Source: DAOTXK01 sp034435395
GTDB taxonomy: Bacteria > Chloroflexota > Anaerolineae > Aggregatilineales > Ch27
DNA length: 15,661 bases
Direction of reading: 5' to 3'
NCBI GenBank assembly: GCA_034435395.1
Contig: DAOTXK010000238.1
Coordinates: 1 to 15,661, forward strand
Shown: piece after piece, positions 1 through 8,688 of the stretch
How the letters are laid out: every line of letters begins with the position of its first letter
How positions within the stretch are numbered: the stretch's first letter is position 1
Translations under genes and position numbers: made by a program
Notes under the pieces: model-generated
Database searches by the model: none
The model's input: only the letters and a program-made list of their open reading frames with translations
Told to the model about the DNA's origin: nothing

Positions 1-14
1 CGCCATGCATGGCG
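1..14. repeat. Perfect 14-bp palindrome at the window edge
   Basis: The first 14 bases are a perfect palindrome: CGCCATG followed by its reverse complement CATGGCG. It lies at the cut edge of the window, so whether it belongs to a longer inverted repeat, the end of an upstream gene or a dispersed palindrome cannot be told. Its role is unknown. Confidence 0.5.
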
Positions 15-93
15 ACGCTACCTCTGTGAACATGGTGCCTTGGTGGTTCAAACGAAAAAACTACCGAAAAAGACGCGGTACCCCCCCGGCGAT

Positions 94-122
94 TTGCGGC
101 CACCAACGGGCGGGGGCATAAT
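94..122 (+). promoter_or_regulatory. Predicted sigma-70-type promoter of holA
   Basis: TTGCGG at 94-99 and CATAAT at 117-122 are separated by exactly 17 bases. The expected start of transcription is at about 128-131, which coincides with the ATG at 130. There is no purine-rich ribosome binding site before that ATG, so a leaderless transcript fits. This is a motif match only. Confidence 0.42.
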
Positions 123-129
123 CCCCGCC

Positions 130-1125
130 ATGAGCAAGCCGCCCCCCGCTTTTTACGTCTTCCACGGCGACGACATCTTCAGCATCGAGGAAGCGGTCGC
201 CGCCATGCGCGCCCAGATGGGCGACCCGGCCACCGCCGAGCTGAACACCGCCGCCTTCGACGGACGGACGGCGGTTCTGGCCGACGTGTTTAACGCCGCT
301 TGTGCCCTGCCCTTCCTGGGGGATAAACGGCTGGTCATCGTCGATGGCTGGCTGAGCTGGCTGTCGCGTCCGGGGGCGGGCAAAAGCGGCCAGGAGCAGC
401 TCGACCGGATCGCGGCCCAGCTCCCCGACCTGCCCGGTTGGGCGCGGCTGGTCTTCGTGGAGAAAGAGACCCTTAAAGAAGGACACCCGGTGCTCCAGCT
501 GGCCCGCTCCGATCCGCGGGGGTTCGTCAGGACCTTCCGCGTGCCGCAAAATCCGCGCGCCTGGCTGGCGGCGCGGGCGGCGCACTACGGCGCGGCCATC
601 GAGCCGGGCGCGGTGGAGGCGCTGATCGCCGCCCTGGAGAATAACCTGGTGGCCATGGACAACGAGCTGTTTAAGCTGGCCGCCTACGTGGGCGAAGGCC
701 GGGCCATCCGCCCCCAGGACGTGGCCGCGCTGACGCCTTACCTGCCGGAGGAGAGCGTCTTCGCCATGGTGGACGCGCTGGGGCGGCGCGATGGCCGGAC
801 GGCCGTCCGCCTGCTGCGCCGCCAGGCCCGGGCTGACCAGAGCGGTGGCCTGGGCCTGTTCGCCATGATCGTGCGCCAGTTTCGGCTGTTGATCCAGGCC
901 CGCGAGCACCTGGAGCAGGGCAGCGGGCGCGGGGCGGCGCTGGCCAAAGCCCTGGGCGTGCAGACCTTCGTGGCCCAGAAGCTGGAAACGCAGAGCCGCA
1001 ACTTCTCCCTGCCAGACCTGGAAACCACCTACCACCATCTGCTGGACATTGACCGCCGCATCAAAACCGGCCAGATCGACCCCCTCCTGGCGCTGGAGAC
1101 CTTCATCGCCGCGGTCAGCGGCTGA
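130..1125 (+). CDS. holA: DNA polymerase III subunit delta
   Basis: This is the clamp-loader delta subunit, which opens the beta sliding clamp and loads it on primed DNA in the cytoplasm at the replication fork. The 331 residues match the family's usual length of about 340. Visible family landmarks are the N-terminal FYVFHGDD block (residues 8-15), LPFLGDKRLVIVDG (60-73), LVFVEKE (107-113), DNELFKLAAYVG (177-188), the ESVFAMVDALGRRD helix (208-221) and the C-terminal DIDRRIKTGQIDPLLALE (306-323). The frame is open to the left edge, but the 30 residues ahead of this Met are Lys/Pro/Gly-rich and unlike the family. The ATG at 130 also sits right behind a promoter, so it is chosen as start. The gene is monocistronic and convergent with the importer operon. 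The family call is secure; the start is fairly secure. Confidence 0.9.
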   Translation: MSKPPPAFYVFHGDDIFSIEEAVAAMRAQMGDPATAELNTAAFDGRTAVLADVFNAACALPFLGDKRLVIVDGWLSWLSRPGAGKSGQEQLDRIAAQLPDLPGWARLVFVEKETLKEGHPVLQLARSDPRGFVRTFRVPQNPRAWLAARAAHYGAAIEPGAVEALIAALENNLVAMDNELFKLAAYVGEGRAIRPQDVAALTPYLPEESVFAMVDALGRRDGRTAVRLLRRQARADQSGGLGLFAMIVRQFRLLIQAREHLEQGSGRGAALAKALGVQTFVAQKLETQSRNFSLPDLETTYHHLLDIDRRIKTGQIDPLLALETFIAAVSG

Positions 1126-1188
1126 CGGTCACGGCGGGGGATAGCCGCCCCCGGCGATCGCCAGGCGCTCCTCCCCCCAGACAACACA

Positions 1189-1214
1189 ACATCCCCGCGT
1201 GCTGCCGGGGATGT
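1189..1214 (-). terminator. Hairpin terminator of the importer operon, possibly bidirectional
   Basis: ACATCCCCG (1189-1197) and CGGGGATGT (1206-1214) form a perfect 9-bp stem with an 8-base loop, between the convergent holA and oppC stops. Read on the minus strand it is followed by the T-rich GTTGTGTTGT, which fits a terminator for oppC. On the plus strand no T-run follows, so holA may rely on this stem alone. A weaker GC stem (1135-1140 with 1148-1153) lies just after holA. Confidence 0.55.
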
Positions 1215-1260
1215 CCAGGTCATCAGAACTGGCCGCGCCGGAGAGACGCAGCTCCTCGGC

Positions 1261-2307
1261 CTACCCTTCGCCGCGCATCCGGGGGTCGAGGGCGTCGCGC
1301 AGGCCGTCGCCCAGGAAGTTGAAGGCCAGCGTGGTGACCGAGAGCGCCGCCCCCGGCACCAGCAGCATGTGCGTGCGGAAACGGATCGCGCCCTCCTGGA
1401 TGGCGTCGGTGATCAGCGCGCCCCAACTGGGCGTCGGCGGGTTGACCCCCAGCCCCAGGAAGCTCAGCACGGTCTCGGTAAAAATATAGCCCGGAATGGC
1501 CATGGCCTCGACCACGATCAGCGGCCCGATCACATTGGGCAGCAGGTGCACGAAGATGATCCGGGTGTTGCTCGCCCCCACCGAGCGCGCCGCCTCCACA
1601 AATTCCTTCTGCTTGTAGGCCAGCACCTGCCCCCGCGCCAGACGGGCCATGCCGATCCAGTTCAGCAGCCCCATGGCGATGAACAGGAAAAACAGGCCGC
1701 CCATGCTGGTGTCGATGTCCACCATCACCTGTCCCAGGCCGCCCACCTGGGCCGCCCGCTCCCGCAGGCCTCGGAAGTACACCTGCATGATGATGATCAG
1801 CGGCAGCACCGGGATGCCATACAGGAAGTCGACGAAACGCATCATCAGGTTATCGACCCGCCCGCCGTAGAAGCCGGCGATCACGCCATAAACCGTGCCC
1901 ACCAGCAGCGACACCGTCGCGCCGACCACGCCAACAGCCAGCGAGATGCGCGCCCCGTAAACCGTGCGGCTGAGGATATCTCGCCCCAACCGATCCGCGC
2001 CCACCAGGAAACAGAACTGGATCGGGTCCGGCAGGCCGTCGCCGTCCTTGTCCAGGTCGATCGAGCAGGCCAGCGGCGCGGCCATGCTGGAGCCGGGGAG
2101 GTGTTGGGTGGCGTAATGATCGATCCAGCCCCACCGGACCATCAGATCAGCGGTTAAGGCGATCACGGTCAACACGGCGATGACCACCAGGCCGATCACG
2201 GCGATCCGGTTGCGGACCAGTCGCAGCAGGGCGTCCTGCCAGAGCGCGCGCGGTTTATAGTGCTCATCACCCAGAGCGACCGGCTTGGCTGACTTGGCGA
2301 CCGCCAT
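1261..2307 (-). CDS. oppC: Peptide ABC importer permease, OppC type
   Basis: This is one of the two membrane subunits of an oligopeptide/dipeptide-class ABC importer. The 348 residues hold about six membrane helices (near 33-54, 121-145, 157-178, 202-222, 258-278 and 315-333). The family's GADRLGRDILSR block is at 103-114 and the EAA loop, which contacts the ATPases, is at about 238-257 (EAARSVGASNTRII). The outer loop after helix 1 contains DLDKDGDGLPD (84-94), a calcium-loop-like Asp pattern, between Cys81 and Cys99; this is unusual for OppC. A second insertion lies at about 179-203. The ATG at 2307 is preceded by AAGGAG (2316-2321) at 8 bases. It is last in the operon, 149 bases after oppB. 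The substrate is not determinable from the permease. Confidence 0.92.
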   Translation of the reverse strand: MAVAKSAKPVALGDEHYKPRALWQDALLRLVRNRIAVIGLVVIAVLTVIALTADLMVRWGWIDHYATQHLPGSSMAAPLACSIDLDKDGDGLPDPIQFCFLVGADRLGRDILSRTVYGARISLAVGVVGATVSLLVGTVYGVIAGFYGGRVDNLMMRFVDFLYGIPVLPLIIIMQVYFRGLRERAAQVGGLGQVMVDIDTSMGGLFFLFIAMGLLNWIGMARLARGQVLAYKQKEFVEAARSVGASNTRIIFVHLLPNVIGPLIVVEAMAIPGYIFTETVLSFLGLGVNPPTPSWGALITDAIQEGAIRFRTHMLLVPGAALSVTTLAFNFLGDGLRDALDPRMRGEG

Positions 2308-2456
2308 AGACGTTTCTCCTTAGTGGCTATGACGACAGCAACGGTGTTTGAGATAACCTCTCCGCGGCTGGAAAGCGCTCGTCACGCCGGTTCGGGGACG
2401 CTCCGCCATCCGCCCCTCCGGCGAAGCTCCGTCGGGACACGCGCCCACGGGGCTGG
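2308..2456 (-). other. oppB-oppC intercistronic spacer with possible hairpin
   Basis: This 149-base gap is long for an otherwise tight operon. CGCCGG (2385-2390) pairs with CCGGCG (2418-2423), and inside it GGGG (2394-2397) pairs with CCCC (2413-2416). Such a stem could slow decay or partly attenuate transcription between oppB and oppC. No open frame of coding character and no clear promoter was seen. Confidence 0.3.
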
Positions 2457-3446
<990 letters not shown>

Positions 3447-3461
3447 TGCTTTGCTTCTCCT

Positions 3462-3860
3462 CTACTGCGACGGCCTTTGGACGTTGGCGGCGGATATCCA
3501 CCCGTCCAGGACGCAGTGCACCTTGTAGAACAGATTGCCGGCGTCATCCTGGCCGATATCCAGGATTTCGACGGTTGATCCGGGGAAACACTGGGTGCCG
3601 ATGACCCGGTTCCGGCCTGTATCCGGCTCTGGCTCATACGTCTGCCACACGGAAAAGCCGGTGCCAACGATGACCACGGTGTCGCCGATGGCAAACTCAC
3701 TGCTGGTGGTCACCGCGCGAGGGGTATTGGTGGGCGTCGGCGTGGCCGTGCGCGGGATGATCCATTCCTGGTCGGAGGTGCAGGCCAGCGCCGCCAGGCT
3801 CACCATCCCCACCATCGCCAGCATCACGGCCAGCGCCCGTCGATGCGCCACCCCAACCAT
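3462..3860 (-). CDS. Small SH3-like lipoprotein encoded inside the importer operon
   Basis: The 132 residues begin with a lipoprotein signal: His-Arg-Arg at 6-8, a hydrophobic stretch, and a lipobox LAALAC ending at Cys27. A Thr/Pro linker (ATPTPTNTP, about 39-47) follows, then a compact beta-rich domain (about 55-128) with the GDTVVIVGTG...STVEILDI...YKVHCVLDGWI pattern of bacterial SH3-like domains. It should be anchored outside the membrane. The ATG at 3860 has AAGGAG (3868-3873) at 7 bases. It lies 24 bases after oppF and 15 before oppB, so it is an operon member. It is far too small to be an OppA solute-binding protein. It could help anchor or assemble the importer or bind wall peptides; that part is inference. 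The lipoprotein call is secure, the SH3 fold is likely. Confidence 0.82.
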   Translation of the reverse strand: MVGVAHRRALAVMLAMVGMVSLAALACTSDQEWIIPRTATPTPTNTPRAVTTSSEFAIGDTVVIVGTGFSVWQTYEPEPDTGRNRVIGTQCFPGSTVEILDIGQDDAGNLFYKVHCVLDGWISAANVQRPSQ

Positions 3861-3884
3861 CGCCGCTCTCCTTCGCCCTGAGGA

Positions 3885-4891
<1,007 letters not shown>

Positions 4892-4895
<4 letters not shown>

Positions 4896-5911
4896 TGCAT
4901 CAGCTCTCCTTCAGCTTCGGGCAGCGGCTCACCGGTGCGGACATCCACCCAGCAGGCAATGAAACGGCCCGGCAGGCCGTCCGCGACCGGCATCAGCGGC
5001 GGATTGTGCGCCAGGCATCGCTCAATGCGGTACATGCAACGCGGGGCAAAGGGGCACCCCGTCGGCTCGCGGCGCAGGTCTGGCGGCGCGCCCTCGATGG
5101 AAAACAGCTTCTCCCCTTTCCGGTCCAGGCGCGGCAGCGACCCCAGCAGCCCCAGGGTGTACGGATGGCGGGGGTCCGCGAACACGTCTTCGTTCGGCCC
5201 GCTCTCGACGATGTACCCGGCGTACATCACCAGCAGGTTATCGGCCAGCCCGGCCACCACGCCCAGGTCGTGGGTGATCCAGATCATCGCCATGCCGATT
5301 TTGTCCCGCAGGCGGCGCACCAGGTCCAGAATCTGCGCCTGGATGGTCACGTCCAGCGCCGTGGTCGGCTCGTCGGCGATCAACAGCTGCGGGTTGCAGG
5401 ACAGGGCCATAGCGATCATGGCGCGCTGGCGCATGCCGCCGGAGAACTGGTGGGGGTAATCGTCCAGCCGGTCAGCGGGGCTGGGGATGCCCACCATGGC
5501 CAGCAACTCGGCGGCGCGCTCCCGTGCCTGGTGGTTATCCATGCCCAGGTGCAGCTTGAGCGCCTCGGTGATCTGGTGGCCGATGGTCAACACCGGGTTG
5601 AGGGAGGTCATGGGGTCCTGGAAGATCATGGCGATCTCCGAGCCGCGCAGGAGGCGGACCTCTTCGCTGGACAGCTTCATCAGGTCGCGCCCCCGGAAGT
5701 TGATGGCGTCGGCCTTCACCTCACCCGGCGGTTGCGGGATCAGCCCCATGATGGAGAGGGCATGCACGCTTTTGCCACAGCCGCTTTCCCCGACCACGCC
5801 CAACGTTTCCCCCTCGTTAAGCGTGTACGAGATGCCGTTGACGGCATAGACCGTGCCTTCCTGGGTATGGAATCTGGTTCTGAGGTTCTTGACCTCCATT
5901 AGAATGGTCAA
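4892..5911 (-). CDS. oppD: Peptide ABC importer ATP-binding protein, OppD type
   Basis: This is the second ATPase of the importer and the first gene of the operon. In 339 residues, Walker A is GESGCGKSV (41-49), the Q-loop is FQDPMTSLNPVL (97-108), the signature is FSGGMRQRAMIAMAL (156-170), Walker B is LLIADEP (176-182) and the switch His is 214. The oligopeptide extension is HPYTLGLLGSLPRLD (249-263), with four Cys at 286, 292, 299 and 320 in the spacing of possible iron-sulphur ligands. The start is a TTG at 5911: AAGGAGG (5919-5925) lies 7 bases before it, whereas the in-frame ATG at 5899 would be 19 bases away. The weak codon behind a near-perfect ribosome site may set the ratio of OppD to OppF. 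Confidence 0.94.
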
Positions 5912-5960
5912 GTCCGGCCCTCCTTAAAATACTCAACTGGCGCGCCAGGATTGGGCGGGT

Positions 5961-5989
5961 ATTGTAAAGCAAAAAAAGGGAACCGCCAA
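5961..5989 (-). promoter_or_regulatory. Predicted promoter of the importer operon
   Basis: On the minus strand, TTGGCG (5989-5984) and TACAAT (5966-5961) are separated by 17 bases. Transcription would start near 5954, giving a leader of about 43 bases with the AAGGAGG site at 5925-5919. The spacing and hexamers fit a housekeeping sigma factor. A T7 run follows the -35 box within the spacer. Confidence 0.55.
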
Positions 5990-5995
5990 TCGATC

Positions 5996-6035
5996 TTGCC
6001 AGTGCCACAGTGACACCCTGTCAACCGGCTGGCAA
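5996..6035. promoter_or_regulatory. Nested inverted repeat upstream of the importer promoter
   Basis: An outer pair TTGCCAG (5996-6002) / CTGGCAA (6029-6035) encloses an inner pair TGACA (6011-6015) / TGTCA (6019-6023), centred 1.5 bases apart. The block lies 7 bases upstream of the -35 box of the importer operon, where an activator or repressor would bind. A CCTGT/ACAGG pairing overlaps it as an alternative fold. No regulator gene is nearby. Confidence 0.4.
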
Positions 6036-6324
6036 CAGGTGAAAGACGGCTATGCGATTGTGCTCCCCAAAGGAATATACAATCACTTCCGACCCAATCA
6101 ACCCCGCGCGCCAGCCCCCGGCGCGTGTGTCTTTTTATGATACCCACAGTACCCCGGTGCGGGCAAGTGAATCTTCGCTCATCCGGGGCGGCCATCCTCC
6201 GGCGTCCGCGCCGGGGTTTAGTGATACCACAGGCCCCGCCGCCCGCGCCAGGACAAATGTCACGCCCTTCATGTGATCGATTTTCGCCCATCGGGAAGCC
6301 AAAGAGGCAGCCCGCCCGGCCACC
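6036..6324. other. Gene-free divergent region between oppD and rmlD
   Basis: Together with the promoter elements on each side, about 480 bases between the divergent oppD and rmlD starts lack a convincing gene. Structures seen are GATTGT (6056-6061) / ACAATC (6079-6084), and a hairpin CGCGCC (6107-6112) / GGCGCG (6120-6125) followed after six bases by TTTTT (6132-6136), terminator-like on the plus strand. A third is an 8-bp stem 6197-6204 / 6209-6216 with a TCCG loop followed by TTT. Short open frames exist on both strands but have no ribosome site and low-complexity Arg/Pro/Ala composition. A small plus-strand RNA ending near 6137 is possible but unproven. Confidence 0.35.
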
Positions 6325-6351
6325 TTGCGCGCCCCCTAAGTACGGTATACT
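6325..6351 (+). promoter_or_regulatory. Predicted promoter of the rmlD-type gene
   Basis: TATACT (6346-6351) is a good -10 box. TTGCGC (6325-6330) upstream leaves 15 bases, a slightly short spacer. Transcription would start near 6358, with AAGGAG at 6376-6381. The -10 box overlaps an inverted repeat AAGTA (6338-6342) / TACTT (6348-6352), a possible small operator. Confidence 0.42.
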
Positions 6352-6389
6352 TCCCCGTGATCCCGGCCTGCACGCAAGGAGCGCCGCCG

Positions 6390-7238
6390 ATGCACATCCT
6401 GATCACCGGCGTGAAGGGTCGCCTGGGAAGCCGACTGGCCGAGCACCTCCGCCCGGCTCACGCCGTCACCGGAGTCGATCTGCCGGAGGTTGACCTGACC
6501 GATCCAACCAGCATCGCCTACCTGGCCGACCGACAACCGGAGCTGGTCATCCACTGCGCCGCCTGGACGGACGTGGACGGTTGCGCCCGCGACCCCGACC
6601 GCGCCTTGCGGATCAACGCCTTCGCCACCCGGCACGTCGCCCTGGCCTGCCAGCGGGTCGGCGCGCCGCTGCTGCACATCAGCACCAACGAGGTCTTCGA
6701 CGGTCGGGCCCGCGCCCCCTACCGGGAATACGACCGCCCCAACCCGATCAACCCCTACGGTTACAGCAAGTGGGTAGCCGAGCGGATCGTGCGGGAATTG
6801 CTGCCCCGCCACTATATCGTGCGCACCTCCTGGCTGATCGCGCATGGCGGGGGCAACTTCGTGCAACGAATCCTGGCCCTCGTCCGGGCGGGCGAGCCGC
6901 TGCGTGTGGTGAGCAACGAGATCGCTGCCCCCACCTACAACGACGACCTGGTCCCGGCGCTGGCTGCCCTGCTGGAAACCGGTCAGTATGGCACCTATCA
7001 TCTGGTCAACGAGGGGTATACATCGCGCTGGGGGCTGGCCCGCTTCGTGCTGGACGAAGTCGGGCGGGCCGATGTGCCCATCGAGCCGATCGTGCTGGCC
7101 CAGTACCCGCGCCCCTCCACCCCGCCGGAGTTCGGCGTCCTGCGCAACCTGGCAGCGGCGCAGCTGGGGATCACGCTGCGCCCCTGGCAGGAGGCCGTGC
7201 GCGACTTCCTCCGCAAAGAAGGGCTGAAGAAGGGCTGA
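6390..7238 (+). CDS. rfbD: dTDP-4-dehydrorhamnose reductase (RmlD) family protein
   Basis: This is a short-chain dehydrogenase/reductase of the RmlD type, which reduces dTDP-4-dehydro-L-rhamnose to dTDP-L-rhamnose with NAD(P)H in the cytoplasm. In 282 residues the nucleotide-binding glycines are GVKGRLG (7-13). DLTDP (35-39), CAAWTDVDGCARDP (56-69) and INAFATRHVA (75-84) follow. The catalytic Tyr123 and Lys127 are in NPYGYSK (121-127), and VRTSWL (144-149) is typical. The usual STDYVF loop reads STNEVF (98-103), so Asp and Tyr near the active site are Asn and Glu. The ATG at 6390 has AAGGAG 8 bases upstream; the longer in-frame start at 6273 adds a non-family tail. The partner genes rmlA, B and C are absent, so another 4-keto sugar substrate or a MAT2B-like role is possible. 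Confidence 0.85.
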   Translation: MHILITGVKGRLGSRLAEHLRPAHAVTGVDLPEVDLTDPTSIAYLADRQPELVIHCAAWTDVDGCARDPDRALRINAFATRHVALACQRVGAPLLHISTNEVFDGRARAPYREYDRPNPINPYGYSKWVAERIVRELLPRHYIVRTSWLIAHGGGNFVQRILALVRAGEPLRVVSNEIAAPTYNDDLVPALAALLETGQYGTYHLVNEGYTSRWGLARFVLDEVGRADVPIEPIVLAQYPRPSTPPEFGVLRNLAAAQLGITLRPWQEAVRDFLRKEGLKKG

Positions 7239-7252
7239 CGGACCGTCCATCC

Positions 7253-7268
7253 GCCAGCGCCCGCTGGC
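7253..7268. terminator. Hairpin between convergent genes
   Basis: GCCAGC (7253-7258) and GCTGGC (7263-7268) form a 6-bp stem with a four-base GCCC loop, in the 33-base gap between the rmlD-type stop and the stop of the minus-strand peptidase-like gene. No T-run follows on either strand, so it is only a weak candidate for a shared terminator. Confidence 0.3.
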
Positions 7269-7271
7269 CGC

Positions 7272-8093
7272 TCAGCCCGCCGCTCCCCCCGGCTGGAAGT
7301 GCGCGACCACCACGCCGTCGATCGCGCGCCAGAACGCCGCCCGTTCCATCCCCAGGGCGGCGGCGACTTCGCCCTCCAGGGCGCGATGACTGGAGCGCCG
7401 GGCGAGCAGACGCTTGAGCAGTCCGGGCTGCGCCTCGTCCAGGTAGCGCGTCAGCCAGTACCCGCGGATGTACTGATACACGAGCGCATCCGGGTCTTTG
7501 ACCGAGACGCGGCGATAGCTCCGAGGGCCGGTCGGGCGCGACGATCGGGTCAGCGCCGCCAGCGTCTCCGGTTCCACCGTCGGCCTGCCGAAGAGTTTAT
7601 CCACCGCGACCATGGCCAGACCTTCGTTCAGCCACAGCGGCAGCTTGAGGTGCGCGGTGAAGGCGTGCGTCAGCTCGTGGCAGGTCACGTGGCGGACCTT
7701 GTCGCTGACCTGATCTTCCCTGATGAAGAGACGTTCGCCCAGGCTGCGGTCGGCAAGCGCCATCAGCCGGGGCGGTTTCACCCCGACCGCTCGCCGTCGC
7801 CCGTAACGCACCGCCCACCCCCCGGCATACGGCCACAGCCGGCTGGCCCGCCAGGACCAGACCGGCAGGGACAGCCCGACCAGAATCCGCCAGGGCCAGG
7901 GAGCCGCGTGGAAGAAAAATGGACGCCAGGCGGTCAAGACGTACACGCGGCAGTCTTCCGGCGTGGGGAGTCCCCAGTGTTGGCGCAGGAGTCGGGCGCT
8001 CTGCTCGCTGGCTTCCCGGATCAGGTCGGCGGCTTCCTGCTCCCCGGCCTCAAAAAACAGCGTGAGGCCATCGGTGATGGTCATTGTTTCCAT
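7272..8093 (-). CDS. HExxH zinc metallopeptidase-like protein (peptidase MA-like)
   Basis: The 273-residue protein carries HELTH at 139-143 and, 13 residues on, LWLNEGLA (153-160). This is the layout of gluzincin-type metallopeptidases in which two His and the later Glu157 bind zinc and Glu140 is catalytic. It resembles the peptidase-MA-like group. A Trp-rich, partly hydrophobic stretch (about 56-90) could touch or cross the membrane, but there is no N-terminal signal peptide, so location is unclear. The C-terminal helix-rich part (YQYIRGYWLTRYLDE, 206-220) is common in this group. The ATG at 8093 has GGAGG (8102-8106) at 8 bases. It is likely monocistronic. The substrate is unknown; the fold call rests on the zinc motif. 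Confidence 0.75.
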   Translation of the reverse strand: METMTITDGLTLFFEAGEQEAADLIREASEQSARLLRQHWGLPTPEDCRVYVLTAWRPFFFHAAPWPWRILVGLSLPVWSWRASRLWPYAGGWAVRYGRRRAVGVKPPRLMALADRSLGERLFIREDQVSDKVRHVTCHELTHAFTAHLKLPLWLNEGLAMVAVDKLFGRPTVEPETLAALTRSSRPTGPRSYRRVSVKDPDALVYQYIRGYWLTRYLDEAQPGLLKRLLARRSSHRALEGEVAAALGMERAAFWRAIDGVVVAHFQPGGAAG

Positions 8094-8314
8094 GTCGTCC
8101 CCCTCCGGACGGGTTCACTCCGCCAGGACAACGATCGCTAAAACATTCCTCAACCGGGGGTCGGCTGGGCGGACGGTGAGGAGCATGATCGGCTCCGGGA
8201 AACGGCGGGCGCGCCGCCTGGCCCGGCTCCAGCGTGACGCGCCCTGGTTGATGTCCACCGGCAGCGGTGAGGACAGGGATCGGGCGGGCCATCCGGCTGG
8301 CGACCGGAGGGCTA
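8094..8314. other. Intergenic spacer without convincing gene
   Basis: These 221 bases separate two minus-strand genes. A 67-codon frame on the minus strand (8115-8318) starts at an ATG overlapping the stop of the small membrane protein gene as ATGA, but it has no ribosome site and an Arg/Pro/Ser composition unlike its neighbours. The junction at about 8319-8336 carries a short GGCTGGC tandem repeat. No promoter for the peptidase-like gene stood out. Confidence 0.35.
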
Positions 8315-8512
8315 TCATGCGGCTGGCGGCTGGCGGATAAAACCGAGATAGACGCCAACCGCCGCCACCACGATGCCAACGATCAGCACGATGATCTGGA
8401 CCGTTGACAGGTAGAAGGTGACGCCACGCAGGGGATCGATCAGCAGATCGACCAGCACAGCGACCACGCCAATGACGATCAGGGCGTAGGCAATCCGCTT
8501 ATCGTCCATCAT
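8315..8512 (-). CDS. Small two-helix membrane protein of unknown function
   Basis: The 65-residue protein has a short charged start (MMDDKR), a first membrane helix (about 7-25), a short loop with DPLRG, and a second helix (about 36-58), ending in Pro-rich RQPPAA. Both ends should lie on the same side, most simply the cytoplasm. A run of GGAGGAGGAGG ends 6 bases before ATG 8512 (9 before the second ATG at 8509), giving an unusually strong, repeated ribosome binding site. A TACACT -10-like hexamer lies on the minus strand at 8583-8578, but no good -35 box goes with it. The family was not recognised and no function is proposed. Confidence 0.72.
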   Translation of the reverse strand: MMDDKRIAYALIVIGVVAVLVDLLIDPLRGVTFYLSTVQIIVLIVGIVVAAVGVYLGFIRQPPAA

Positions 8513-8688
8513 CTCAAACCTCCTCCTCCTTGGGGCTGCGCCCGAACCGGGTACAGCCGGGCCTCACATCACCTTTTAGTGTAGCAGAAAAACGCCGCCG
8601 GAGGCCCAGGAAATTGTCGTCTCGTGCGTGTGGGCCTGGCCTGGACCGGCTCAAGCGCGTTTGGAGCAGTTATGCTATCCTGAGGCCC

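Noticed and set aside
40..129. Extended N-terminus of the delta subunit from a TTG at 40
   Set aside because: The extra 30 residues are unlike the family and include the predicted promoter; the ATG at 130 gives the usual protein length and start.
8115..8318. A 67-codon minus-strand frame coupled by ATGA to the small membrane protein gene
   Set aside because: The overlap looks like an operon junction, but there is no ribosome site, the protein is Arg/Pro/Ser-rich without a recognisable fold, and start overlaps of this kind arise by chance.
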